64,000 bases of DNA from Cydia pomonella (lineage: Eukaryota > Arthropoda > Insecta > Lepidoptera > Tortricidae): positions 14,990,550 to 15,054,549 of the forward strand of contig NC_084707.1 of NCBI RefSeq assembly GCF_033807575.1, written 5' to 3'. Below, in pieces: positions 25,901 to 35,090 of the stretch (position 1 is its first letter; each line of letters begins with the position of its first letter). The translations under genes were made by a program, and so were the position numbers. The notes beneath the pieces were generated by a model that was not told where the DNA came from, ran no database searches, and saw nothing but the letters and a program-made list of their open reading frames with translations.

Positions 25901-28900
25901 AACAGCTTTGGAAAACTTTAAAACTTTAAAGTGGTTGTAAGAATAGCTATCTCTTACCTAAGAGTAAATCGATCTGAGCATTTACTATAAGCAGTTTTGA
26001 GCCTCCTAACTCATCGATACCAGAATATTTTGTTGGCTGTCTGCCTCGCAAGTAAAGGAAAAATGTTTAGAGTAGTTTAACGATATTTACAGAAAACTAT
26101 CAATCAGTAGGTGGTATACACGGGAAGGTACAATAGCTATTTCGAAAGGGAAATGCAAAGCCACGTAACGAGCCAAAGATCCATAGCTAAGTGGTATTGT
26201 ATAGATGTATTAAGAGATAACTTGAACAACAATATGTGGGTACCTATGTAATGGTGGAGGCATTGCGTCTTGTTGCTAAACGCGTGGTCAGTGGGGCGAC
26301 TCGGCTGCCTCCGCGGGCAGTCTAGGCGCAACTCCGCTAAAGCCAGCACCCGAACTTTCCATTAATTTAAAAATATAATAAATATGAAATTAATAGATTT
26401 TATCAGTGATTTTCGATTTTACTATTCACTATATCGATTTACAAGTGGCGAAAGCAGACAACTGTTGATAGCATAAGTGATGGTTTGCATGTGGTGCAAG
26501 AGAAGGTTACTACGAGTACGTTCTGTGTTGTTTATAACCTTCTTTACATTATCTGTGTTACCGGTAAAAGAAGATTTGGTGAGTGAGATGTTAGAAAGTG
26601 TACAACAAATAGTTTAAAAAAAAGTTTACATATTAGTGTTTTTTGTATATTGTTAGTTCTTTTTGTTCTTATGTTAAACAAATAAAGGTATCTTGTTATT
26701 TCTTATTGACTCATATGTAATAAATACTTGTAACAGTAGTGAATACATTACTAAACTGTATATATTAGATTGTAACTTCGTTATATTTCATAATCTAGTA
26801 ATTAATTTTATATCTATATTTTCTACGAAATTAAAAATAATAGCGTACCTAATTACAATGGCTTTCAAAAATAAATACAAACTTTTAATTTCTTCAGTCA
26901 CGGCCGGTGCGCTTATGGGCCACGATTAACATACGAGTGTGATATGTTACAGTCGCCGCAAGACGTGAAACTAAACAAAACCTATTGTGTTAAGAACTTA
27001 TGCAATACAAACAAAAGCCGACTAAACTAGCTGATAAAAACTTAAAACTACAGCCGCTCCGGTGATATAAATACAGCATGATTCTGCAGATATATATGTT
27101 TGTTCAAAATAATAAGGTTTATTATGGATGATATACCGCCAGTCTGATTCAGTTTTGACTACTGTTTGAGTAATAAGGTGATATAAACAAAAAAACAGTA
27201 ACTTAATTACAGATACACACCAAATCACACACAGTCAATAGGTATATTTGTGTATAGGTTGATAGAAGAAATATTTTAATAGCTAATAACGATTTATCGC
27301 TTAAGTATAATTAGAATTTATAGATATTAAGACAATGTGATAGAGTCATCAATTCCATAATTTTGCAAATGCCGTGTTTCAACAGTAACAGGAGGGCTCC
27401 TTCGATAGCAATCTGTAGCGTTTCAAAGCGATTTCAATCTTATTTATAGATGGATATCGAGTTTTGCCTCACTGCCGGCTTTCAAGAGCGTGTATGCGCC
27501 TACACATCAATTATTTCAAAACTAAAGTTCAATGAACGCATTTCTTCATGCAAATCTAGACAAACTTGCAACGTAATCGCAGTAATTATTGCGGTCTTTT
27601 TCTTTTTATTTATAATATTCTTGTTATGAATTTGGAGAATCTGATTGTGATTGGAAAAGTTAGGAACACTGAAGGCAAAAGATGACATAAAAAATCAATA
27701 TCGTTCAACAAATTCTACACAGTTGCAAGAGACGCGCTGGAAAGAACTACGATCCTCAGACATCAGGGACAAACCCATAAAAAGATTCTAGTTTTAGCTC
27801 TGATTTAATTCAGGATGATTGTTGTTGTACCTGTTCTATTTCCATGATATGCCATGGCCATTATAGGTGACTTAAGTATTTTGTGCACTTGAAGAAATAT
27901 GCTAAATAATAGGGCAACCAAAGTTAATTTACGCATTTTTGACGTAGATTTGTTTTATATCGTAATTATTATTACTATATTTCCCCTCATGCCTTTTGAG
28001 CACCTTGATGGCATAAGTGCATTTACAAGCACTACATAACACATGCCTGTATAATACTTACCCACATAACCAGGAGGATTATGAGGATAATGACCATAAT
28101 TATGATCACGATATATTCTAAAGTAAATGGTGCTGGCAATGAATATCAACAGACTTTTTACGTTACGATAAAAACACCTTCGCGCAACAGATTATTGATT
28201 AAAATTATTCAAGACGTCGTTTTATTACGGAATCCTGTTGATCAGTTTATGAGATTCATAATCAATTAACTCTATCTCAATCACTTTTATATGTATAATT
28301 AAATTGTTTGGTAACATTAACATGGAAAATAAATCGCCAAACATAAACTACTTTTTGCTGAATAATTCCGTTTCAGACGTTCCCCTTCTCCAAATGACAC
28401 TTTTCATCTCCAAATGCTTGATTTGTAGATCAAAATCGCTATATTCAAGGAGTTCCAATAATTCTCCCAATGCCTCTCACTAATCTAGAAGTTATACCTA
28501 CACTTAAAAAAATAAACTTTCATAATCGGTTCATGAATTAAGGGTTTTTGGAAAACAAAACAAACAACGAACATTGTTATTATTATTATAAACCAAGCTG
28601 AGAATCTTCCTCCTTCGAAATAATCATACTTATGTCTATTCCAGATTAGAAGATCTCCAAGTAAGCGACAACGAGCTGCAATCTGTAGACTGCGCTCTCC
28701 GGCTGCCGCGCCTGCGCAACCTCGTTGCGGCAAGGAATCTCATTACTCATTTCGGGGTAAGCTTTGAACCAATTATACATATAGAAGACATTTTTATACT
28801 TTGGTTGTGAAAACTGACATCTATTCTATCATACATAGAATTTACTGATTCAATTCTAAATTAACATGATAATCAGAAAGCAAACTTATTTAAATAGGTA

Positions 28901-31900
28901 CTGTAAAGGTTTGGAAACCTTCACAGTCTCGTGTATAGATAACTGGCAACGATTATTTGAATTCGGAACTATCGCCCTGCTGAAGGAATAAAGATCTGCA
29001 GGCAATTTCATTCTGAAAGCGGCAAGCATTAACGATAGTCGATAGTTGTATTGTGTTGTTTGAAGAAAAACATTTTTTTTTTTATACTACGTCGGTGGCA
29101 AACAAGCATACGGCCTGCCTGATGGTAAGCAGTCTCCGTAGCCTATGTACACCTGCAACTCCAGAGGAGTTACATGCGCGTTGCCTACCCTAACCCCACC
29201 CCCCTCGTTGAGCTCTGGCAACCTTACACACCGGCAGGAACACAACACTATGAGTAGGGTCAAGTGTTATTTGGCTGCGATTTTCTGTAAGGTGGAGGTA
29301 CTTCCCCAGTTGGGCTCTGCTCTAGATCTGGAATGACATCTGCTGTGCTGTGCCCTACTACACAAGGCGAGATGACATTCACATTGCCCATACCTCTCTT
29401 ATATAAATATTATATAAATATTATCAGAAATCTACCTGGAGCGTTTACATTTCCCACCTAAGTTAGACCGTATCTCTTTCACAGTACATTTCGAGTACAA
29501 AACCTTGTGCCTACATGTTTACCCCAGACAGTTTGAGAGGTAGTTATGCAGAGGTTCCACATTAGACGGCAGCTTAGCTTGGAGCTATGCTAAGTCAGTT
29601 TACGTCTCGTGAATAGCCTCATCCTTTGGTGGTCTCTGATCTGACAAAAATAGGGTTATTGATCTATTAATAAAACTCTAGTGTATGTAATTATCTCTCA
29701 ACACGGTGAAAAAAACGTACCGTTAACCTCTTTCACATTGCCTATCATGCCAAAAATTCCCTGACTTTGTTTTTTAATATTTTTCTAGAACAAAGAAAGC
29801 GAACATATGGGTCCCGATGACGATAAGGAGTCCCACTCACCGCTCACCAGCGTCGACCTCCGTAACAACAACCTTAAGGGCAGCATTATACTGGGGAACT
29901 ATGAAGTAAGCCCATTTATTTAATTTAATGTTACATATTAGTATTAACAGCGAAACCCTAATCGCATCATAATCGCAATTTAGGAATCTTCAGTTAAATG
30001 TCGATATTTTTTTACTTTAGGGTTCCGTACCAAAATAGTATAAAAGGGTCTCTTATAGTGCGTCGCTGTCTTTCAGTCACATTGCTAAATATTTCCGGAA
30101 CTACTTCTATTTTGTTTGCTGCTTTTTGGTAGAGCAGAGTTCCAAAGAAAATATATCTTCCGAATCCAATAAATAATTATTATTTCACCACACCAGCTCG
30201 GAAAGGCTCTCTTTTACTTTAAAAACTGAAGAAAGTTGCATTTAATCCACATGTAATATGTTGCACATTTTGAGTTGTTTGCTCGTGTTGGATGATGGAA
30301 TTGACTTTTGAGTGATCATTTTGAATGATCAATATTTAATAACGTTCATTTAAATTTGTTTTGTAATGTTTTATAGTTAGTGTTTTCCACGTGTTGGTGT
30401 AGTAAACATTTTGTTTCACTCGAGAGCAAAGTTTGTTTAACCCTCGTGCCTCTAAATCTTTTAAGAATATTTCGCTTGCTCGTTTAATGTTGACTATTAG
30501 CACCAGGGGTAAAACAAATAAGTATTGTCTTTACCGTTTCAGCACCTGGTCAGCCTGGATGTATCCAACAACTCAATCGAAGTTCTGATGGTGTCAGCAC
30601 TGCGTGGCCTCCGAGAGCTGTACGCCTCTAACAACACGCTGCGACACCTAGCTCTTCACGGCGGCTCCCTACGTACATTACGAGTACCGCACAACCGTGA
30701 GTACTATACTTATCACGGCCGCATTTTTCCGCCATGGAAGATGATGTCGTGGAGCATATTCGCAAGAAGACCCGCTACAGCCTAAGGATGTTCCAGCTGC
30801 AGTCGCGTCATTACGTACACTTCAGCTGGTTCATGGTGCTCCTTGTTGTGACCGCTGCTGGAAACCATCAAGAATGCGAGCTTTGTCTAAGGATGTGGTA
30901 ATTCAGCTGTTCGGGGATAGCTGCTCAATTCTCCACCGGAACAGGTGTCGACGTCAAAATGTTTTAATTTTATTTATTATTGTATGTATATTTTGTCTGT
31001 AAGGTCTGTAAAATTGCAGGAAAATAAAGTGAAGTTCAATATAAATTTCAAATACAACTCCACTTTAAATGATATTTGATTTGTTTTGTAAGTCACTTGG
31101 TTACACCAGTGTTGTGCATGCGCCATTTGCTTCTGAAATACATAAGTACACTGCTATAAAAACTTTCTTGCTATGCAAACCTAAACTGGTAACGCTATCT
31201 ATAGTCATAAATTAACCTACTTTTATTATTACTGGTAATCGGAATTGGGTTACAAACCAAAGTGAAAAACCAATTGTTATATAAATATTTGAATTGATGT
31301 TACCGAGGTTCGTTGAATAATATGAGCTCATATTAAATAACATCCACCTATTTTTCACATTTGAAATAAAATGTTAAATGTAGCGTCGTTATTTTTTTTT
31401 TTCAATAAGCGTCAAGTGCCGAGGAATTGTTTTGATTAATCCCTGCCGCTTCTTTCCACCATTGCCTTACGCGACAACATTTCCATCTTTACCATTTAGC
31501 TGGTTGGCATTGGCAGTCCTTAACTGTGCGTTTCTCCAGAAACATCCTGCCTCGCACAGCTAAACTGTGGAATGAACTGTCCCCTGCGGTATTTCCGGAC
31601 CGATACAACCTTCGAACCTTCAAGAAAAAACCATATTCCCATCTTAAATGCTAGTAGCGCACTTACAACCCCTCTGGTGTTGCAGGTGTCTATGGGCACC
31701 GGTAATCGCTTAGCGTCATGCGATTTGTCTGCTCGTTCGCCTCTAATATAAAAAAGCCACCTTCGCAAATCAGTTCCCTCTGAAAAATCAGCGTTAATTC
31801 AAATGTAGGATAAGAACATCAACAAACCAAGCAACCAAGAACTTCTCCTTTGTAGAACTTCTTCTGTATTAAGTATGATGAACGAAGCAAGCAATTTTAG

Positions 31901-34321
31901 TCTTACCTATTTACTTACCTTTGTAAATGTAAGTTAATATTATTGTTTTATTTCTTTACAGAACTAGAAACATTGACGACAACTGTGCCACCCATAAACT
32001 TGGTAGAATTAGACGTGACAAATAACAAACTAAAATCACTACCCCAATGGCTGAGTGGCTGTTCCGATTTAACAACGCTACATGCAAACAATAACCAGTT
32101 AATGTCTTTGCCGGAGCACTTGTTTTGTAGTGAACTATCAAGCTTACGGAGTCTCCACTTAGCTCACAACAAAATCTCGCACATTCCATCAATGCCAAGA
32201 CTACGAGCTCCATTGAAGGATTTGCTTCTGCACGACAACTGCATACAATCTCTACCGGAAAATTTCTTCTCCGTTTGTGACAGATTGTGCGTCCTAAATC
32301 TCTCTAACAATAGACTTAATCGCTTGCCGCCGGCTAGAGGTCCATCGTCTCACTGTCTTGAACGACTCTATCTGACTGCAAACTGTTTAACGGATGAAGT
32401 AGCAGAAGTTATTATTGCTTTTCGTGGACTGCGGATATTGCATCTTGCCTATAATTGTTTGACAGTTCTCCCCGAAAGTTGTATAAACTTTTGGCCGGAG
32501 ATAGAAGAACTTGTACTCTCAGGAAATGGATTTACGAGACTTCCAGAAAATTTACCGCAACTTAATAATGTAAAGTGTGTCAGAGCACACTCTAACAGGC
32601 TACGCTCAGTACCTATGTTTGCTTGTAGTGCATCTGTAAAAATTCTTGATTTTGCACATAATGAATTAGACAGCATAGACCTGAGACTTCTTGCACCGAA
32701 ACAACTTAAGTTCCTAGATATATCGTGCAATAAAAAGTTACAAGTAGACCCTTCACAGTTTAACGCATACAGATGTCAAAGACCTTTGAGTTTAGTCGAC
32801 GTAACTGGACGACAATCAGGGGCTTGGTCTCATAAGAATAATTACCATGAAGAATTAAACGGCTCTACCCCTTGGACTACAGGGTTTTCAGAATGTCCTA
32901 ACAAATCTCTACAACTTTGCTGTGCGCAAATAAGGTTGCCATCATTTTGCAATAAGGAGGGTTTCTTTGCAGTAATTGACGGAGAAACTGACATAGAAGT
33001 TCCGAAAATATTACAGTCAAGTTTGCCGGGGCTCCTTTTAGAAGAGAGATCAATAAAAGAAACTGTAAGTGAATACATGAAGTATGTGGTTCTTTCTGCA
33101 CATAGAGAACTGAAGGAAAAGGGACAAAGAAAGGGGGCTTGCTTGATTATGTGCCACTTATCACCGGTAACCTCCACAGAAAATGGATTCGGACACACTC
33201 CTATAAGATACAGCATGAGACTAGCTAATGTCGGGGATACGAAAGCTGTTTTAAGCAGACGCAATGGACCTCTAAGTCTTGGTATTGAAAATAATAAACG
33301 TTTGGGGTATTCGAGTCGGTATCCTAATACAATACCAGACCCTGATATTATACAAACAATTATAAAGGAAGATGACGAGTTTTTAATATTAGGTAATGGA
33401 AACTTTTGGAGTGCTATCAATGTTGAAACTGCCGTATCTGAAGTAAGGGCAGAGCGTAATCCAGTTCTTGCTGCAAAGAGATTACAGGACTTGGTTCAAA
33501 GTTACGGTGTTGAAGAATGTATATCTGTACTTATAATACGATTTGATACCGGAAAATCAGATGTTGACATGCTAATGAGAGAATTAAGACAAACTATAAA
33601 TACAAATAAAACAGTTTGTAGACCAGACTGTTGTTGTTCGCGCTTGGACCCATGTTGCCATTCGGCTACGCCACCTAAACCGAGCAGCGACCGTTCTTCT
33701 CCGAGTGGCCAAAGCGATCGTCCTCCAAGTGAAGCAGTGAGCCACCAACACTACGCTAGTGTGCGCTCGTCTCAGACAAGAGCTTCGGAGAGGCGAAGTT
33801 GCCGCGGTGGAGTCGCCCGAGCTATACGTGTTCGGGTTGAGGAAGACAAAGAAGAAGACCACCGAATCGATGAACCACCTAACCCGGAAGAAAATTTCAA
33901 GTGTTGGGAGTATATGCTAGAACAAAACACACAAATGCTCTTTGATAAAGAATTGGATAATCTTTCCAAAGGAATAAGGTCTAATGTAAGTAGCTTAAGG
34001 AACTTAAAAGGTTTGTCCGGCAGCAGTCCACAACTTCATCTAACAGGGAAACAATCAAAAGGAGTTCCATTTTTGTCGAAACATTTTGGCAGCGCTCGGT
34101 CTTTCGGTACTGCTTTAAAACCAGATCTTCGGTTTGGTTCTGGAAGAATACCAAATGGAGGTCCTAACGCTGCTTACTTCGGATCCTTGCAGAGACTTAT
34201 GCCATACAATATGGAGTATGATTTTGCTGTGATACAGGAAAAAAACGTACAATCCCAAGACTCACTGGACCTTGAAGGTCGCATGCAACAGTACTGGGGC
34301 GTAGCCACTACCGAACTCTAA
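7424..34321 (+). CDS. Phlpp: PHLPP-type PH domain and leucine-rich repeat protein phosphatase, whole gene
   Basis: Seven coding exons join in phase: 7424-7949, 8043-8236, 16026-16264, 28645-28756, 29789-29905, 30543-30696 and 31962-34321. They give about 1233 residues, close to PHLPP length. Domain order is RA-like region (about 37-92), PH domain (about 150-240), leucine-rich repeats (about 250-710), PP2C-like domain (about 737-990), then a Cys-rich and low-complexity tail. This order is specific to PHLPP. Family members dephosphorylate the hydrophobic motif of AKT and PKC at membranes. The protein ends VATTEL, which fits a class I PDZ ligand. No frameshift or stop was found in any exon. A second first exon at 10774-10905 also ends at a codon boundary and could replace the first two exons. 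Confidence 0.9.
8043..8236 (+). CDS. Phlpp: PHLPP coding exon 2 (end of PH domain)
   Basis: The acceptor TTATTCCAG ends at 8042 and the donor GTATGT is at 8237. The exon completes a split glycine codon and encodes GTAWELIELSGGSIELCQ, ending FLGFSTVWERNLWFSWLKE. The last segment is the C-terminal helix of a PH domain with its invariant Trp. It ends on a codon boundary, as does the alternative exon at 10774-10905. Confidence 0.88.
8237..10260. other. PHLPP intron, mostly unrecognised AT-rich sequence
   Basis: The only recognisable features are a decayed R2 copy at 9360-9610 and a short R2-like piece at 10065-10140. No exon-like GC island or conserved frame was seen. Confidence 0.55.
9360..9610 (+). 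repeat. Repeat R2, decayed copy
   Basis: It matches the R2 copies at 36.2/41.2 kb and 48.4 kb. It contains GAAAACTATAGCGAACATGA at 9372, AGTAAAAAGAC at 9432 and the end GGCCCGACATGCTCTTGGCC near 9586. The middle part is diverged or deleted. Confidence 0.7.
10261..10773 (+). promoter_or_regulatory. Candidate alternative PHLPP promoter and 5' leader
   Basis: A GC-rich block at 10262-10325 inside an AT-rich intron is followed by AGTCGCATTC and similar initiator-like stretches, then by a leader running into the exon at 10774. A seven-codon upstream frame (ATG 10751, TGA 10772-10774) overlaps the main ATG by one base as TGATG. This is inference from base composition and the exon that follows; no TATA box was identified. 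Confidence 0.45.
10774..10905 (+). CDS. Phlpp: PHLPP candidate alternative first coding exon
   Basis: The frame encodes 44 acidic residues, MVEQNTMKSDDEEPDSLDVF through FKEKYDA. It is followed directly by the donor GTACGT at 10906. It ends on a codon boundary and exon 16026 starts on one, so splicing would yield KYDA-GSLSTQPP and a PHLPP of about 1037 residues. That isoform would lack the RA-like and PH regions. The stretch has coding-like base use within poor intron DNA. I do not recognise the peptide from other PHLPPs. It could instead be the first exon of another transcript in this intron. Confidence 0.6.
12215..12392 (+). repeat. Repeat R2, 3' part
   Basis: Matches the 3' third of R2, from AATTAGGTACTGATTATGC to CGACATGCTCTTGGCCGG. 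It is truncated at the 5' side and abuts R3-like sequence. Confidence 0.7.
12393..12540 (+). repeat. Repeat R3, 3' part
   Basis: It shares ACTTCCCCAGTTGGGCTC and GGAATGACATC with 29290-29400, through to CCATACCTCTCTT. The remainder of R3 is seen only at 29070. Confidence 0.6.
13812..14050 (-). repeat. SINE-A, near-complete copy
   Basis: On the minus strand the tRNA-like head (A box GGCCTAGTGGGTAGTC, B box GGATTCGAATCC at 13982-13993) runs into the body with CATGGGTGTTTTC. It ends in an ATAAATAAATA tail at 13810-13822. It is the best reference for the two halves split at 1664 and 3068. Confidence 0.85.
14190..14520. mobile_element. Palindromic element, second copy, carrying an R1 fragment
   Basis: The ends (GCTTTTCCATACAAATGTAG and the inverted GGGGACTATGTTTGTATGGA) and inner arms (TATTAACATTATAGAAAA and ATAATGTCAATATC) correspond to the palindrome at 56964-57480. 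At about 14330-14385 an R1 fragment (GGGTTCTGTAGCCAAATGGC) sits in the loop region. Confidence 0.65.
14552..14648 (-). repeat. SINE-A tail fragment
   Basis: Matches the 3' body and AATAAATA tail of SINE-A on the minus strand (ATTACACAAATTGACTAAG, GGCTTGTGTTGTGGGTAC). The head is missing, as expected for a 5'-truncated retroposed copy. Confidence 0.6.
16026..16264 (+). CDS. Phlpp: PHLPP exon, first leucine-rich repeats
   Basis: The acceptor TTCAAG ends at 16025 and the donor GTGAGT starts at 16265. A very GC-rich exon encodes GSLSTQPPNVLDLSGGG, then VRVLQLRANALSTLPPQAW and LTHLDISDNRIKELPEEI. These are LRR units of the LxxLxLxxNxLxxLP type. The last two bases (CA) form a glutamine codon with the first base of the exon at 28645, giving CQLTQLEDLQVSDNEL. 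Confidence 0.88.
17541..17935. mobile_element. Foldback element, 395 bp, GC-rich, nested inverted repeats
   Basis: The outer ends are TAACGTAAGGTGGGGTAAG and its exact reverse complement. Inside are a second inverted pair (GGCCTCCGCTAGCTG with CAGCTAGCGGAGGCC) and a third (ACGAACCACGTTCGACGTGT with ACACGTCGAACGTGGTTCG), around a centre of about 50 bp. The composition differs strongly from its AT-rich flanks. No transposase is present. Confidence 0.75.
18420..19591 (-). mobile_element. mariner-family DNA transposon, decayed, 1172 bp
   Basis: Terminal inverted repeats CGAATCCCGTTCATTAAAAA at the left and, inverted, CGAGGGGCGTTCAATATATA at the right are flanked by TA on both sides (18418-18419, 19592-19593). 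The interior encodes a broken mariner transposase on the minus strand. Size, ends and target site all fit the mariner family. Confidence 0.88.
18615..19440 (-). pseudogene. mariner transposase pseudogene
   Basis: The longest surviving frame (18615-19112) contains WVPRMLTVTQKQTRVEIC, then MDETWLHHYDPETK with the first catalytic Asp. It ends FPRLKEYLRGKTF, the C-terminal motif of mariner transposases. The segment that should carry the second and third Asp is deleted or scrambled (IVFAPNDFNLFPRLKEYL). Upstream coding sequence to about 19419 has stops and frame changes. It cannot make an active transposase. Confidence 0.85.
20150..20325 (+). mobile_element. 3' end of a LINE, 5'-truncated
   Basis: Ends GAGGCCTACTTGCAGAATAAA followed by two to three TTTGAATTTTGAA repeats, typical of insect non-LTR element 3' ends. 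Sequence from about 19990 may be its 3' UTR. No coding part remains. Confidence 0.5.
20335..20710 (-). pseudogene. RTE-type LINE, C-terminal reverse-transcriptase fragment
   Basis: The minus-strand frame 20433-20705 reads LPILTYGAQTWSLTNAQK and later LKWVWAGHICRVD, signature sequences of the C-terminal end of RTE/BovB-like RT proteins. The 3' end GGAGGCCTTTACCCAGCAGT (minus) at about 20350-20370 recurs at 47335-47390. The 5' part is missing. Confidence 0.75.
23540..23872 (-). repeat. SINE-B (tRNA-derived), near-complete
   Basis: On the minus strand it has a tRNA-like head with A box TGGCCTAGCGGTAAG and B box GGGTTCAAACC (near 23810-23825). It then runs GAGTTTTTCGGAACTTATG and on to GGCAAAATGCCGGGACAACG. 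The copy at 56475-56735 is shorter in the middle; a body fragment is at 35965-36055. Confidence 0.85.
23911..24385. repeat. Tandem array, about 107-bp unit, four and a half copies
   Basis: The phase marker AGTCTCAAA(C/G) starts near 23914, 24020, 24128, 24236 and (as AGTTTCAAAGG) 24342, a spacing of 106-108 bp. Each unit contains TTTTGGTGCTTCTTCTTT, GCTTTGGCTCTTGACTGTA and CATCAAACCAAGAATT. Units differ by about 5-15 substitutions. Confidence 0.85.
28645..28756 (+). CDS. Phlpp: PHLPP exon, leucine-rich repeat
   Basis: The acceptor ATTCCAG ends at 28644 and the donor GTAAGC starts at 28757. It encodes LEDLQVSDNELQSVDCALRL and RNLVAARNLITHFG, continuing the LRR register from the previous exon. 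It ends on a codon boundary. Confidence 0.88.
29070..29405. repeat. Repeat R3, long copy with a poly-T edge
   Basis: Starts after a T run with ACTACGTCGGTGGCAAACAA and ends CCCATACCTCTCTTATAT. Its last 110 bp are shared with 12393-12540. The poly-T edge suggests a retroposed element whose A tail is on the other strand. Open frames in it (29145-29336) are not conserved. Confidence 0.6.
29789..29905 (+). CDS. Phlpp: PHLPP exon, acidic insert and leucine-rich repeat
   Basis: The acceptor TTTTTCTAG ends at 29788 and the donor GTAAGC starts at 29906. It encodes NKESEHMGPDDDKESHS, a hydrophilic insert, then LTSVDLRNNNLKGSIILGNY, an LRR unit. In frame at both ends. Confidence 0.88.
29906..30542. 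other. PHLPP intron with repeat fragments
   Basis: A short R1-like start (TTTAGGGTTCCGTACCAAA) is at 30017. At 30340-30530 a repeat containing TAATGTTTTATAGTTAGT and TTTCGCTTGCTCG, ending CACCAGGGGTAAAA, is shared with 46440-46880. Confidence 0.5.
30543..30696 (+). CDS. Phlpp: PHLPP exon, leucine-rich repeats
   Basis: The acceptor CCGTTTCAG ends at 30542 and the donor GTGAGT starts at 30697. It encodes HLVSLDVSNNSIEVLMVSAL, LRELYASNNTLRHLALHGG and LRTLRVPHN. Its last base joins AA of the next exon to give Q (HNQLETLTT). Reading past the donor gives a short tail with no LRR pattern, which supports splicing here. Confidence 0.9.
30697..31961. other. PHLPP last intron
   Basis: About 30740-31040 has an exon-like appearance (CACTTCAGCTGGTTCATGG, then an AATAAAG near 31023) but no convincing long frame; a retroposed fragment is possible. 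The LINE remnant at 31505-31770 is listed separately. The remainder shows nothing. Confidence 0.4.
31505..31770 (+). pseudogene. LINE C-terminal coding remnant and 3' end
   Basis: The plus-strand frame reads RNILPRTAKLWNELSPAVFP, then RYNLRTFKKKPYSHLK. This matches the C-terminal 'trimmed protein' motif (LWNxLPxxVFPxxYxLxxFK) of many insect non-LTR RT proteins. Only about 50 codons remain, in the sense orientation inside the last PHLPP intron. Confidence 0.65.
31962..34321 (+). CDS. Phlpp: PHLPP last exon: leucine-rich repeats, PP2C-like phosphatase and C-terminal tail
   Basis: The acceptor TTTCTTTACAG ends at 31961 and the stop TAA is at 34319-34321. About ten LRR units follow, for example LVELDVTNNKLKSLPQWL and LRILHLAYNCLTVLPES. 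The PP2C-like domain has FFAVIDGETDIEVP, where DG is kept but the usual HGG is replaced, then LANVGDTKAVLSRRNGPL, DDEFLILGNGNFW and ISVLIIRFD. As in vertebrate PHLPPs, the canonical second DG of PP2C is altered (here GNG), so metal binding must differ from classical PP2C. A Cys cluster (CRPDCCCSRLDPCCH) and a Ser/Arg/Glu-rich tail follow. The end TTEL fits a class I PDZ ligand. Confidence 0.93.
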
Positions 34322-34338
34322 GTTGAGCAAATTTTGTA

Positions 34339-34576
34339 AATAAAACTTCCGGAGTTATGGTACGTAGGTATAATTCATGTATCATAGTAATTTATACCAT
34401 TAATTTCTCGACTAGAATTTATTTTGCACAAAGTATTATATCACTATAGACTTATTGATAACTGTCCGCTAAATTAACACTTATTCACGCATATGTACAA
34501 TATGTTATATAATTTGTCGAACATTGAATTATGTCGTAAGTAGGTAATTGATAATAAAATAATCTTAATAAATAAA
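34339..34576 (+). terminator. PHLPP polyadenylation signals
   Basis: AATAAA occurs at 34339 (18 bases after the stop), 34553 and 34567-34576. The cluster at 34553-34576 is the more likely major site because the first would give almost no 3' UTR. Confidence 0.5.
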
Positions 34577-34829
34577 TACTTAAGTATATCGACGTCTTTT
34601 ATTAGAAATTTATATTGTACATATTTTAACATTTGAATTCTAATAATTTATTTACAGAGTACCTTGCTACTAGTAAGGCGATTCAAAATGCTTATTTTGT
34701 GCTCACATTTGAAGATACATCCAGCACACCACAAAACACCACAACAGTAAAAATCGTGTGACACAAAGTGGTAACGGTAACTGTATCCGTTATTTACTTT
34801 AAAATCGTAAACCGATTTTATTGTTCCAT

Positions 34830-34850
34830 TTTTATTTTATTTACAGTCCT
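34830..34850 (-). terminator. Candidate minus-strand polyadenylation signals
   Basis: On the minus strand AATAAAATAAAA lies about 120-135 bases after the possible stop codons of the candidate exon at 34967-35090. This would place a minus-strand transcript end tail-to-tail with PHLPP. Confidence 0.35.
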
Positions 34851-34966
34851 GATTAGGTATATTTTTGTGTTTAATAAACGTTCATTTTGCGTAAAGGTAT
34901 CCAATTCCAGTTTGATCCTTATGAACTTATTGGCATCTCGTCTCATCGTCACGGTTCAGTCGCGGG

Positions 34967-35090
34967 TCACAGCTCCCGCTTGACGACGAGCTCGAGCGGC
35001 TGCGCGAGCGCGAGCGGGGGGTAGGGCGCGGGGAGCGGCGGGGGCGCGGGCTGCGCGTGCGCCGGCGGCGGCCGTCGCTAGGGGAAGCCT
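34967..35090 (-). other. GC-rich island, candidate minus-strand terminal exon
   Basis: A 110-bp block of about 80% GC stands alone in AT-rich DNA, which in this window otherwise marks exons or GC-rich elements. On the minus strand two acceptors are possible. TTTACAG (boundary at about 35090) opens an Arg/Ser-rich frame containing RSPRPTPRSRSRS. CCCCTAG (boundary 35077) opens a 36-codon frame ending PLELVVKREL. The second has its A and T bases mainly at codon position 2, as expected of coding DNA, but the codon-aligned plus strand is open too. Candidate host gene: an alternative end of Lim3. Unproven. Confidence 0.35.

Larger units (their letters stand above)
16265..28644. other. PHLPP intron of 12.4 kb
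   Basis: Recognisable contents are listed separately (foldback element, mariner, LINE ends, SINE-B, tandem array). A GC-rich patch at 18268-18362 and one at 26240-26350 are unexplained. Around 24755-25090 there is a repeat beginning CTGACTCACTCACTCACTGA. The rest, notably 20710-22950 and 25100-28640, is AT-rich and shows nothing I recognise. Confidence 0.5.

Noticed and set aside
32842..33420. Minus-strand frame of 192 codons
   Set aside because: It lies opposite the PP2C-like domain of PHLPP, which has clear motifs; it is a codon-aligned shadow.
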